6,757 nucleotides of DNA from Deltaproteobacteria bacterium (GTDB taxonomy: Bacteria > Desulfobacterota_B > Binatia > Bin18), in contig JAAXHF010000420.1 in NCBI GenBank assembly GCA_012271025.1, forward strand, positions 1 to 6,757, read 5' to 3'. Shown piece by piece: positions 1-5,710 of the stretch (the first letter of the stretch is position 1; each line of letters begins with the position of its first letter). The position numbers were made by a program, and so were the translations under genes. The notes beneath the pieces are model-generated. The model had not been told where the DNA came from, did no database searches, and was given only the letters and a program-made list of their open reading frames with translations.

Positions 1-1
1 G

Positions 2-412
2 ACCGGGGTGTGGCTGTGCATGAAGTCCGAAATCCCGGTCATGCTCGAACACGGTGGCGGGGCGATTGTGAATACCGCCTCGGTCGCCGGTCTGGTCGGC
101 TTTCAGGGCATCTCGGCCTATGCGGCCAGCAAACACGGGGTGAACGGGCTGACCAAAACGGCCGCCCTGGAGTACGCCAAAGCCGGCATTCGGGTCAACT
201 CGGTGTGTCCGGGGGTGATCGAAACGCCGATGGTCAAACGCGCCTTTGAGAAAAGCCCGGCCATGGAGGAAGGGGCGGCCACGATGGAGCCGGTCGGACG
301 CCTCGGTCAGCCGGAAGAAATTGCCCAGGCCGTGGTGTGGCTGTGTTCCGACGCGGCCTCGTTCGTCACCGGTCATCCCATGACGGTTGACGGCGGCCTG
401 GTCTCCCAGTAG
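2..412 (+). CDS. SDR-family oxidoreductase, C-terminal part (5' end outside window)
   Basis: This is the C-terminal part of a classical short-chain dehydrogenase/reductase, an NAD(P)(H)-dependent cytosolic enzyme acting on alcohol/ketone groups. The reading frame is open from base 2 to the TAG at 410-412, giving 136 visible residues. The catalytic Ser lies in NTASVAG (codon at 80-82), and the YAASK motif follows with Tyr at 119-121 and Lys at 131-133. The 13-residue Ser-to-Tyr spacing is canonical. Next come the conserved IRVNSVCPGVIETPM stretch, PEEIA, and the C-terminal TGHPMTVDGG. The Gly-rich cofactor-binding N-terminus lies upstream of the window, so cofactor preference cannot be judged. 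The GTG at 8 and ATG at 20 are internal codons, not starts. A class III CoA-transferase gene follows after 33 nt on the same strand, so the two are probably co-transcribed. The substrate is unknown. Confidence 0.93.
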   Translation, partial: TGVWLCMKSEIPVMLEHGGGAIVNTASVAGLVGFQGISAYAASKHGVNGLTKTAALEYAKAGIRVNSVCPGVIETPMVKRAFEKSPAMEEGAATMEPVGRLGQPEEIAQAVVWLCSDAASFVTGHPMTVDGGLVSQ

Positions 413-445
413 TCCGCATTCTTCCCCCTTGCGACGAGAAAGCCC

Positions 446-1609
446 ATGCCGCTGTCAGGCGTCCGCGTTATTGAAGTCGGTCTCAACCTGGCCGGGCCGC
501 TGGTCGGCGCCATCCTGGCCGACCTGGGCGCCGATGTCATCAAGGTCGAACGACCGGACACGGGCGATGACTCGCGCGCCTGGGGGCCGCCGTTTGTTAA
601 AGACGCCTCGGTCCCCTATCACGTCACGAACCGCAACAAGCGCTCGGTCACGGTCAATTTCAAGGACCCGGCCGAGTTGAACAAACTGCGCCGGCTCATC
701 GCCCACAGCGATATCTTTATCCACAACCTGCGGCCCGGCGTGGCCGCCGACATCGGCCTCGGCCCGGACGTGTTGCTGGAGGCCAACCCGCAGCTGATCT
801 ACTGCGAGATCTCGGCCTTTGGCCACAAGGGGCCGCTCAAGGACAAGCCCGGCTATGAGATCCTGCTCCAGGCGTTTGGCGGCCTGATGAGCATGACCGG
901 CGAAGAGGGCGGCCCGCCGATGCGGATGGGCACCTCGGTCGTTGACTACGGCACCGGCATGTGGACGACGATCGCCGCCCTGGCCGCACTGCGCCAACGC
1001 GACCGGACCGGCCGGGGGTGTGTGATCCAGACCTCGCTGTTCGAGACGGCCCTGTTCTGGCTGAGCAACGCCTTTGCTTCCTATAAGGCCAGCGGCAAGG
1101 TCCCCCAACGCCACCCTACCGGCAGCCCCCGGCAGGTCGCCTTTGGCGCGTTTGAGACGCGCAGCGGTCCGATGGTCATTGGCGTGGCCAACAGCCGACT
1201 GTTCGTCAAGCTGGCCCGGACAATCGGGCGGCCTGAATGGGCCGACGATCCGCGTTACCGGACCAACGCCGACCGCCTGGCCCAGCGCGACTACCTGGTC
1301 GGGGAAATCCGGGCTATTCTGCGCCAACACACCAGAGAGCACTGGATGGCGCGCTTCGATCAGGCTGGCGTGCCCAGCGCGCCCATTTTGACCATCCCCG
1401 AAATCCTGGACCAGACCCAGACCCAGGCCCTCGACATCCTGCGCAAGACGCCCGGCGATCAGGTCGAACTGTTCGGCCTGCCGCTGTCGCTCGACGCCCA
1501 GCGCCCGGGCTTCACCAAACCGGCGCCCAAGCTGGGTGAACATACGGACGAGGTCTTTGCCGACGAGAGATTGGACCGCCTGCCCAAAAAGGAGGGCGGC
1601 GATGGCTGA
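446..1609 (+). CDS. CaiB/BaiF (class III) CoA-transferase
   Basis: This 387-residue protein is a family III CoA-transferase, which moves CoA between carboxylic acids through an aspartyl-CoA intermediate (formyl-CoA transferase, CaiB, BaiF and relatives). The N-terminus has the family signature AGPLVGAILADLGADVIKVE (residues 16-35), followed by the Pro/Gly/Asp-rich PDTGDDSR. The presumed nucleophile is Asp167 in SVVDYGTGM, matching Asp169 of formyl-CoA transferase. The small domain (about residues 215-330) and C-terminal HTDEV motif are present, and the length is normal. ATG 446 was chosen because the family signature begins a few residues in; a weak purine-rich stretch (436-442) precedes it. 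The stop TGA lies inside the start region of the next gene (8-nt overlap), implying translational coupling. The acyl substrate cannot be told from sequence. The SDR upstream suggests a carboxylate-degradation pathway. Confidence 0.93.
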   Translation: MPLSGVRVIEVGLNLAGPLVGAILADLGADVIKVERPDTGDDSRAWGPPFVKDASVPYHVTNRNKRSVTVNFKDPAELNKLRRLIAHSDIFIHNLRPGVAADIGLGPDVLLEANPQLIYCEISAFGHKGPLKDKPGYEILLQAFGGLMSMTGEEGGPPMRMGTSVVDYGTGMWTTIAALAALRQRDRTGRGCVIQTSLFETALFWLSNAFASYKASGKVPQRHPTGSPRQVAFGAFETRSGPMVIGVANSRLFVKLARTIGRPEWADDPRYRTNADRLAQRDYLVGEIRAILRQHTREHWMARFDQAGVPSAPILTIPEILDQTQTQALDILRKTPGDQVELFGLPLSLDAQRPGFTKPAPKLGEHTDEVFADERLDRLPKKEGGDG

Positions 1610-2651
1610 CATCCCGTCTGAGACAAACGCGCCGCCGTTGTCCGACCCTGCCGAGGCCGCAGCCTGGATCGAGTTTTATTATCGCCAGGGTTGGAGCGAC
1701 GGCCTGCCCCTCGTCCCGCCCAGCGAAGACTCGGTCCGGGCCATGCTGGAGGCCGCCAAGCTCGACGCGGACGCCATTATCGGCACCATCCCCGAACGCA
1801 ACGCCCGGATTCCGGCCGAGAAGGTCGCCATTAACGCGGTCATGGCCGGCTGTCTGCCGGACTACTTCCCGCTCGTCCTGGCTACGGTCAAGGCCCTGTG
1901 TCACCCGGACTTTGCCTATCATAATCCGGCCACCAGCACCGGCGGCTCGGCCCTGGCCATTATTGTCAACGGGCCGCTCGGGCCGGCCCTCGGCATCAAC
2001 GCCGGCAACAACCTGTTCGGCCCCGGCCACCGCGCCAACGCCACCGTCGGACGGGCGCTCAGGCTGGTGATGATGAACGTCCTGAATACCCGCCCCGGCC
2101 TGCTGGACCGGGCCACACTGGGCAACCCGGGCAAATACACCCTGTGTTTTGCCGAGGACGAGGCCAATACGCCGTGGCAGCCGCTCCACGTCGAACGCGG
2201 CTTTCAGCCCCACGACAGCACGGTGACGCTGTACGCCTCCAACAGCCTGTGCGGCGTCTACAACCAGCTGGCCAGCAGTCCGGAACCGCTGCTGCTCGAA
2301 TTTGCCGACGCCGTGTGCAATCTGGCCACGCCCAACGTGTACGGCTTTAACCAGACCCTGCTGGTCCTGGCCGGAGAGCATACCGCTGTGCTGGCCGACA
2401 GCGGCTGGAGCAGACGCCGGGTCCAGGAGTTCGTGATTCAACATGCGAGGCGCACGGTGGCCGATTTCAAACGTGCGGCGCGCCTGCCCGGAGAGATTAC
2501 GCCCGACGACGAAACCACTTGGCGCTACGTCATGCGCCAGCCCGAAGACCTGCTCATCGTGTGTGCGGGCGGTCGGGCCGGCAGCTGGTCGGCCTGTCTG
2601 CCGGGCTGGGGCAACAGATGGACCCGGAGTATTACCGTCCCGATTGCATGA
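1602..2651 (+). CDS. Uncharacterised conserved protein, probable partner of the UGSC selenoprotein
   Basis: This 349-residue protein has no firm named function. I recognise its blocks from uncharacterised proteins of environmental bacteria: AAWIEFYYRQGWSDGLPLVPP near residues 20-40, the segment VAINAVMAGCLPDYFP (75-90), NGPLGPALGINAGNNLFGPG (123-142), RANATVGRALRLVMMNV (144-160), GNPGKYTLCFAEDE (174-187), PWQPLHVERGF (191-201), and a C-terminal SACLPGWG (330-337). There is no signal peptide or membrane segment, so it is likely cytosolic. Cysteines lie at 84, 100, 182, 217, 239, 321 and 332; Cys84 in the AGC motif is the best candidate for a functional thiol. ATG 1602 is preferred over an in-frame upstream GTG at 1536 because GGAG at 1591-1594 sits 7 nt before it, and the upstream codons only re-read the transferase gene. 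The stop overlaps an ATG (ATGA, 2648-2651), and the selenoprotein start follows after 17 nt, so both are almost certainly made together. Confidence 0.85.
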   Translation: MADIPSETNAPPLSDPAEAAAWIEFYYRQGWSDGLPLVPPSEDSVRAMLEAAKLDADAIIGTIPERNARIPAEKVAINAVMAGCLPDYFPLVLATVKALCHPDFAYHNPATSTGGSALAIIVNGPLGPALGINAGNNLFGPGHRANATVGRALRLVMMNVLNTRPGLLDRATLGNPGKYTLCFAEDEANTPWQPLHVERGFQPHDSTVTLYASNSLCGVYNQLASSPEPLLLEFADAVCNLATPNVYGFNQTLLVLAGEHTAVLADSGWSRRRVQEFVIQHARRTVADFKRAARLPGEITPDDETTWRYVMRQPEDLLIVCAGGRAGSWSACLPGWGNRWTRSITVPIA

Positions 2652-2656
2652 ACCAC

Positions 2657-2664
2657 AGGAGGAG
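2657..2664 (+). promoter_or_regulatory. Strong Shine-Dalgarno that fixes the selenoprotein start
   Basis: AGGAGGAG ends 4 nt before ATG 2669 and is by far the best ribosome site in the left block. It favours this start over the ATG at 2648, which overlaps the preceding stop, and over ATG 2744, which is preceded only by a weak purine run. Confidence 0.8.
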
Positions 2665-2668
2665 CGGC

Positions 2669-3253
2669 ATGTCACGCACAGTCTTTGACCCAACCGTCCC
2701 GCCCCAGGAGCCAGCATCAGAAGACGACCGGACGAGAGCACCCATGTCTTTTTCCTACGCCCCGCGGCCCCGTTCGCTCGACGGGCTGCGGGTCGGCCTG
2801 ATTGAGAACACCAAGTTCAACTCCGATGTCCTGCTGCTGAAAATCGCCCAGCGCCTGCACGGGCGCCACGGCACGACCATGGTCCATCTGGATCGCAAGA
2901 AATCGTCCGGCCATAGCGTCAGCGACGAAGCCCTGGCCTATTTTCGGCACCACGCCGACCTGGTGCTGGCCGGGGTCGGCGATTGAGGCTCGTGCAGTTC
3001 GAGCAGTGTGCTCGACGGCATCAAGCTGGAACACGCCGGTATTCCGGCCGTGTCAATCGTCACCCAACCGTTCATTGCCACCGGCCAGGCCATGGCCGAA
3101 ACCTGGGGCGCCCCGGACTATGCGTTTGTCGTCACCCCGCATCCGATTGCCAACCTGAGCCCGCCCGAGCTGGACACCAGGGCGGATGAGCTGACCGACC
3201 AGGTGGTCGTTTTTCTACAGCGATCAATGGACAGGGCAGGGGAGAAAGAATAA
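2669..3253 (+). CDS. UGSC-family selenoprotein (Sec106 encoded by in-frame TGA at 2984-2986)
   Basis: Reading the TGA at 2984-2986 as selenocysteine joins two same-frame ORFs into one 194-residue protein. The junction reads LVLAGVGD-Sec-GSC, the hallmark of UGSC-family (seleno)proteins. The family pattern continues on both sides: SLDGLRVGLIENTKFNSDVLL (36-56) before, and SSSVLDGIKLEHAGIPAVSIVT, a Gly-x-Pro-Asp segment and VVTPHPIANL after. Sec106 and Cys109 form a U-x-x-C pair, suggesting selenenylsulfide-type redox chemistry (inference; the family's reaction is not known to me). Alternating strands and helices suggest a soluble alpha/beta fold; there is no signal peptide. ATG 2669 is chosen because AGGAGGAG (2657-2664) gives an ideal ribosome site; ATG 2648 and ATG 2744 are weaker alternatives. 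The first ~30 residues are a polar, Pro-rich extension. A plain nonsense mutation is less likely given the motif, the hairpin after the TGA and the intact downstream half. Confidence 0.9.
2992..3021 (+). promoter_or_regulatory. Bacterial SECIS-like stem-loop for UGA recoding
   Basis: UCGAGCA (2999-3005) and UGCUCGA (3009-3015) pair perfectly over 7 bp around a GUG loop (3006-3008). A lower helix extends it: U2993-G2994-C2995 with G3018-C3019-A3020, plus G2997-C3016 and a possible G2992-U3021 wobble. Nineteen nucleotides separate the UGA from the loop, within the usual 16-37 nt window for bacterial SECIS elements. The loop begins with G, as the SelB-binding consensus requires. Bacterial SECIS elements lie inside the coding sequence just after the UGA, so this hairpin also encodes SSSVLDG. 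Not folded computationally. Confidence 0.75.
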
Positions 3254-3256
3254 GCC

Positions 3257-3288
3257 GGGGACGGACACGCATAGCCTAGCCCGTCCTC
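3257..3288. terminator. Possible hairpin between convergent genes
   Basis: GGGGACGG (3257-3264) can pair with CCGTCCTC (3281-3288), an 8-bp stem with one G-T wobble and a 16-nt loop. It lies where the selenoprotein gene and the minus-strand ferredoxin-like gene converge, and it overlaps the last codons of the latter. There is no T-run on either side, so intrinsic termination is doubtful. Confidence 0.25.
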
Positions 3289-3617
3289 CCGTCTACCACC
3301 CGCTCCAGGCTCTCGACGCTGGACCAGCTGACCATATCGTCCCGGCCGGTCGGCTTTGCCCGCTGGAAATACATCACCCGGCGTTTGTTGCACACCACGT
3401 CCATGCGCGGACCGACCGGACAGCCCGACTGACAGTCGGTCTCGTGGACGCTGACCGTGGCGGCGAGCCGCCGCGCCGCCACCACCGACCGGACCGCAGC
3501 CAGCAGGCCGGGGCCGTTATACGAGCGGGTCTGGTGATCGGCGCTGTACAGTTTGACCCGCATGGACTTGGCGCTGCACTTGCTTTTCGTGCAGATGTAG
3601 ATATCAAGCCTGTCCAT
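3276..3617 (-). CDS. Small thioredoxin-like [2Fe-2S] ferredoxin-type protein
   Basis: This is a 113-residue minus-strand protein. Near the N-terminus is IYICTKSKCSAK with Cys9 and Cys14; the middle has ETDCQSGCPVGPRMDVV with Cys62 and Cys66. That layout (a pair of cysteines, a helix GPGLLAAVRSV, then C-x3-C before a Gly-Pro) matches thioredoxin-like [2Fe-2S] ferredoxins and also resembles the predicted metal-binding DUF1636 group. The expected role is one-electron transfer or metal binding in the cytosol. An extra Cys76 follows. The start ATG (complement of 3615-3617) is the first in frame, but its ribosome site is weak. The gene converges on the selenoprotein gene (22-nt gap) and diverges from the flavin monooxygenase (27-nt gap), so it may supply electrons to either. 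This is inference from position. The exact family is not certain. Confidence 0.72.
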   Translation of the reverse strand: MDRLDIYICTKSKCSAKSMRVKLYSADHQTRSYNGPGLLAAVRSVVAARRLAATVSVHETDCQSGCPVGPRMDVVCNKRRVMYFQRAKPTGRDDMVSWSSVESLERVVDGRTG

Positions 3618-3644
3618 GGACCCACACTATGAGAAAGGACCGCC

Positions 3645-4763
3645 ATGAACGCAACCGAGCTGATGGAATACCGCCGTGCCACCATCCCGGTTTTCAACGA
3701 CAACACAATGAAGCTGGGGGTGTTCGGGTCAAACTGCAGCAACGGCTGTACGATTACGCACGCGGAAACGACCTTTGAAGCGACCTACGAGCATACCCTG
3801 GCGATTGCCCAGCAGGCCGACCGGCTCGGCTTTGAACTCCTGGTGCCGGTCGGCCGCTGGCGGGGCTTCGGCGGCTCAACCGACTTTAACGGCACCTGCA
3901 TGGAGACCTACACCTGGGCGGCCGCCCTGGCCGCTCAGACCGAGCACATCATGCTGTTCTCGACCTCGCACGCGCCGACCATCCACCCCATTGTGGCCGC
4001 CAAACAGGGGGCGACGATTGACCATATCTCCAACGGGCGCTGGGGTCTGAACATCGTGTGCGGCTGGTTTACGCCCGAAATGGAGATGTTCGGGGCCACA
4101 CAGATGGGTCACGCCGAGCGCTACCGCTATGCCGGGGAGTGGATTCAGGTCATCAAGCGGATGTGGACCGAGCAGGGCTTCGATCATCACGGCGAGTTTT
4201 TTCAGGTCAAGGACGGCTACCTGCTGCCCAAACCCGTCCAGCAGCCCTACCCCACGCTGATCAACGCCGGCTTCTCGCCGGCCGGCAAGGACTTTGCCGC
4301 CCGCGAGGTCGATTTCAATTTCATGGCGGTCGATACGCTCGAAAACGGCAAGGCCATCACCACCGAGATCAAACAGCTGGCCCGTCAATATCAGCGCCAG
4401 ATCGGGATCATGACCTACGGCCTGGTGGTGTGCTGCGACACCGAAAAAGAAGCCCGCCAGAAGTATCGCTACATTGTTGAAAAGGGCGACTGGGAAGCGG
4501 CGCGGACGATCCTGGGGCTGCTGGGCATTGAGAGCGAGTCCTTTTCCGAGCAGCACCTGACCGAGTTCGCCGAGCGCTTCATCGCCGGCTGGGGCGGCTA
4601 TCCGCTGATTGGCACGCCCGAACAGGTGGTTGACGAGCTGTGCAAGCTGTCCCGGATTGGCCTGGAGGGCATCATTCTGAGCTGGCTCGACTACAACGAA
4701 GAGATGCGCTACTTCGGCGAGCAGGTGCTGCCGCTGATGCGCCAGGCCGGGCTCCGTCGGTAG
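3645..4763 (+). CDS. LLM-class (luciferase-like) flavin-dependent monooxygenase, RutA/SfnG-like
   Basis: This 372-residue enzyme belongs to the bacterial luciferase-like superfamily, which uses reduced FMN from a separate reductase to oxygenate organic substrates. The closest remembered pattern is the RutA (pyrimidine oxygenase) and SfnG (dimethylsulfone monooxygenase) branch: MKLGVFGSNCSNG at 22-34, RGFGGSTDF at 73-81, METYTWAAALAAQTEHIMLFST at 86-107, GATIDHISNGRWGLNIVCGW at 122-141, RYRYAGEWIQVIKRMW at 159-174, and GFSPAGKDFAAREVDFNF at 209-226. Length is normal, and there is no signal peptide. AAAGGA (3634-3639) precedes ATG 3645 by 5 nt. The sequence alone does not fix the substrate. No flavin reductase is visible nearby. 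The adjacent ferredoxin-like protein is a possible but unproven redox partner. Positions 4696-4715 of this gene recur exactly at 5675-5694. Confidence 0.92.
   Translation: MNATELMEYRRATIPVFNDNTMKLGVFGSNCSNGCTITHAETTFEATYEHTLAIAQQADRLGFELLVPVGRWRGFGGSTDFNGTCMETYTWAAALAAQTEHIMLFSTSHAPTIHPIVAAKQGATIDHISNGRWGLNIVCGWFTPEMEMFGATQMGHAERYRYAGEWIQVIKRMWTEQGFDHHGEFFQVKDGYLLPKPVQQPYPTLINAGFSPAGKDFAAREVDFNFMAVDTLENGKAITTEIKQLARQYQRQIGIMTYGLVVCCDTEKEARQKYRYIVEKGDWEAARTILGLLGIESESFSEQHLTEFAERFIAGWGGYPLIGTPEQVVDELCKLSRIGLEGIILSWLDYNEEMRYFGEQVLPLMRQAGLRR
4696..4715 (+). repeat. 20-bp exact direct repeat, copy 1 (inside monooxygenase 3' end)
   Basis: Starts ACGAAGAGATG and ends GCTACTTC, encoding E-E-M-R-Y-F near the C-terminus of the monooxygenase. 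The identical 20 nt recur at 5675-5694 in the same orientation. Flanking bases differ on both sides. Confidence 0.9.
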
Positions 4764-4795
4764 CTGCCCGGTCTACCGCGCAATCCGTAAATCGC

Positions 4796-5584
4796 ATGCG
4801 AGCGCAGACTCCGAGCGGTTCGGTCTGGCGCCGTGCGATTCTGGTCCTGGCCGCTCTGCTGATCCTCGCCGGCGCCGGCCCCGCGCGCGCCGAAAGCGGT
4901 GCTGTCCCCTTCGACTGGACCGAGCTATACGCCGGCGGCTTCGTCGGCGTCGGCCTGGCGGACAATCAGATCGTTGATATCGACGGCTTTGCGAACTGGG
5001 GCCGGCCCGGCTGGTCGGTCGATTACGACGAGACCGGAGGCGTCGGCGGGATGCTGCTCGGCAAGCGATTCGACACCGGCCTCATCCCGCTCAGGGTCGA
5101 GCTGGACGCCACGTTCGGCAGCCTGTCGGCGGACACCAACCGGCTCGACCCCAAGGACCTGGACGAGACGGCAAAGTCGAAATACCGCTGGATCACCACG
5201 GCCCGCGCCGGGCTTGAGCACACTGTCGGCCCGGTCACCCTGTTCGCCACCGGCGGGCTGGCGCTGGCCCGGATCGCCAATGCGGTCACCGATATTGATT
5301 TCGGTCCCGACATGCCGACGCGCAAGGATCCCGACGATTCCTTCAGCCAGACCTCGACCGGGGTCGGCTGGGTGGTCGGGGCCGGAATCGAAGCCCCGCT
5401 CAGCGAGGTCTGGACGGTGCGGCTGGAGGGATCGTATCTGGATTTCGGACGGAGCGGCCATACCGTGAACCGGTCGGGCAACGGCCGGTGCGGGCCGGGC
5501 AAGCCCCGTCGGCCGTGTCCCTACAGGGTCGAGAACACGCTCGGCCTCATACGGCTGGCGATCATTCGTCGGTTTGACTGGTAG
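4796..5584 (+). CDS. Outer-membrane beta-barrel protein (Omp25/Omp31-like)
   Basis: This 262-residue protein has a clear signal peptide: Arg12-Arg13, a hydrophobic core AILVLAALLILAGAG (14-28), and ARA before Glu33 as the likely cleavage site. The mature part follows the small outer-membrane immunogenic-protein pattern: FDWTELYAGGFVGVGLADN (39-57), GGVGGMLLGKRF (81-92), LRVELDATFGSLS (99-111), KYRWITTARAGLE (129-141), LFATGGLALARI (149-160), GWVVGAGIEAPLSEVWTVRLEGSYLDFG (191-218), and a C-terminal FDW. The C-terminal aromatic is typical of BAM-assembled barrels. It has two cysteines in a Lys/Arg-rich loop (232 and 241) that could form a disulfide. ATG 4796 was chosen because it gives a proper signal peptide; no convincing ribosome site precedes it. 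It begins 32 nt after the monooxygenase stop. Its role is probably structural or permeability-related, with no evident link to the upstream enzymes. Confidence 0.88.
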   Translation: MRAQTPSGSVWRRAILVLAALLILAGAGPARAESGAVPFDWTELYAGGFVGVGLADNQIVDIDGFANWGRPGWSVDYDETGGVGGMLLGKRFDTGLIPLRVELDATFGSLSADTNRLDPKDLDETAKSKYRWITTARAGLEHTVGPVTLFATGGLALARIANAVTDIDFGPDMPTRKDPDDSFSQTSTGVGWVVGAGIEAPLSEVWTVRLEGSYLDFGRSGHTVNRSGNGRCGPGKPRRPCPYRVENTLGLIRLAIIRRFDW

Positions 5585-5625
5585 GACAAGCGCAGCCCGT
5601 CTCAACCGGCTGGTGCCTTCTCCCC

Positions 5626-5653
5626 ACCTTCCGAGTCCTGCTGAGGGGAAGGT
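5626..5653 (+). terminator. Possible stem-loop downstream of the outer-membrane protein gene
   Basis: ACCTTCC (5626-5632) pairs with GGAAGGT (5647-5653). A further CCT/AGG helix (5637-5639 with 5644-5646) lies inside, with a 4-nt bulge. A short TTTT (5665-5668) comes 11 nt later, too distant for a textbook intrinsic terminator. It could end transcription of the outer-membrane protein gene. Confidence 0.3.
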
Positions 5654-5674
5654 ACTGAACTGGGTTTTATGCTC

Positions 5675-5694
5675 ACGAAGAGATGCGCTACTTC
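5675..5694 (+). repeat. 20-bp exact direct repeat, copy 2 (upstream of the low-GC gene)
   Basis: Identical to 4696-4715. In the frame matching the monooxygenase it still reads E-E-M-R-Y-F, then Arg and a TAG stop at 5698-5700, like a scrap of a gene 3' end. It lies between the outer-membrane protein gene and the low-GC gene, within the 126-nt gap 5585-5710. Confidence 0.9.
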
Positions 5695-5710
5695 AGGTAG
5701 AGGATGTCAC

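Noticed and set aside
1536..1601. Upstream GTG start for the 349-residue protein
   Set aside because: The extra 22 residues only re-read the CoA-transferase 3' end, and the ATG at 1602 has GGAG at proper spacing.
455..1612. 385-codon minus-strand ORF opposite the CoA-transferase
   Set aside because: It is a shadow of a well-supported CoA-transferase with its catalytic Asp; the antisense product has no recognisable motifs.
1512..2741. 409-codon minus-strand ORF, longer than the plus-strand gene it overlaps
   Set aside because: The plus strand has clear conserved motifs, a good Shine-Dalgarno and operon-like overlap. The minus-strand translation is low-complexity Arg/Gly/Ala/Gln-rich with no family features, as expected opposite high-GC coding DNA.
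2984..2986. TGA as a true stop making the UGSC gene a pseudogene
   Set aside because: The codon sits exactly at the U of the UGSC motif, the downstream half is intact for 88 codons, and a SECIS-like hairpin follows at the right distance. Final exclusion needs proof of selenocysteine machinery in the genome.
3008..3253. Separate downstream gene starting at GTG 3008
   Set aside because: The GTG is the loop of the SECIS-like hairpin, has no Shine-Dalgarno, and the product begins in the middle of the UGSC domain.
3580..3607. Possible -35/-10 pair (TTGCTT, TATCAA) for the monooxygenase
   Set aside because: The matches to consensus are weak (3 and 4 of 6) at a 16-nt spacing, no better than expected by chance.
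3876..4556. 226-codon minus-strand ORF opposite the monooxygenase
   Set aside because: It is a shadow of the LLM-class gene; it shows no motifs.
5669..5710. Upstream ATG start for the low-GC gene
   Set aside because: The 14 extra codons run through the 20-bp direct repeat and lack a ribosome site; ATG 5711 has AGAGGA at 6 nt.
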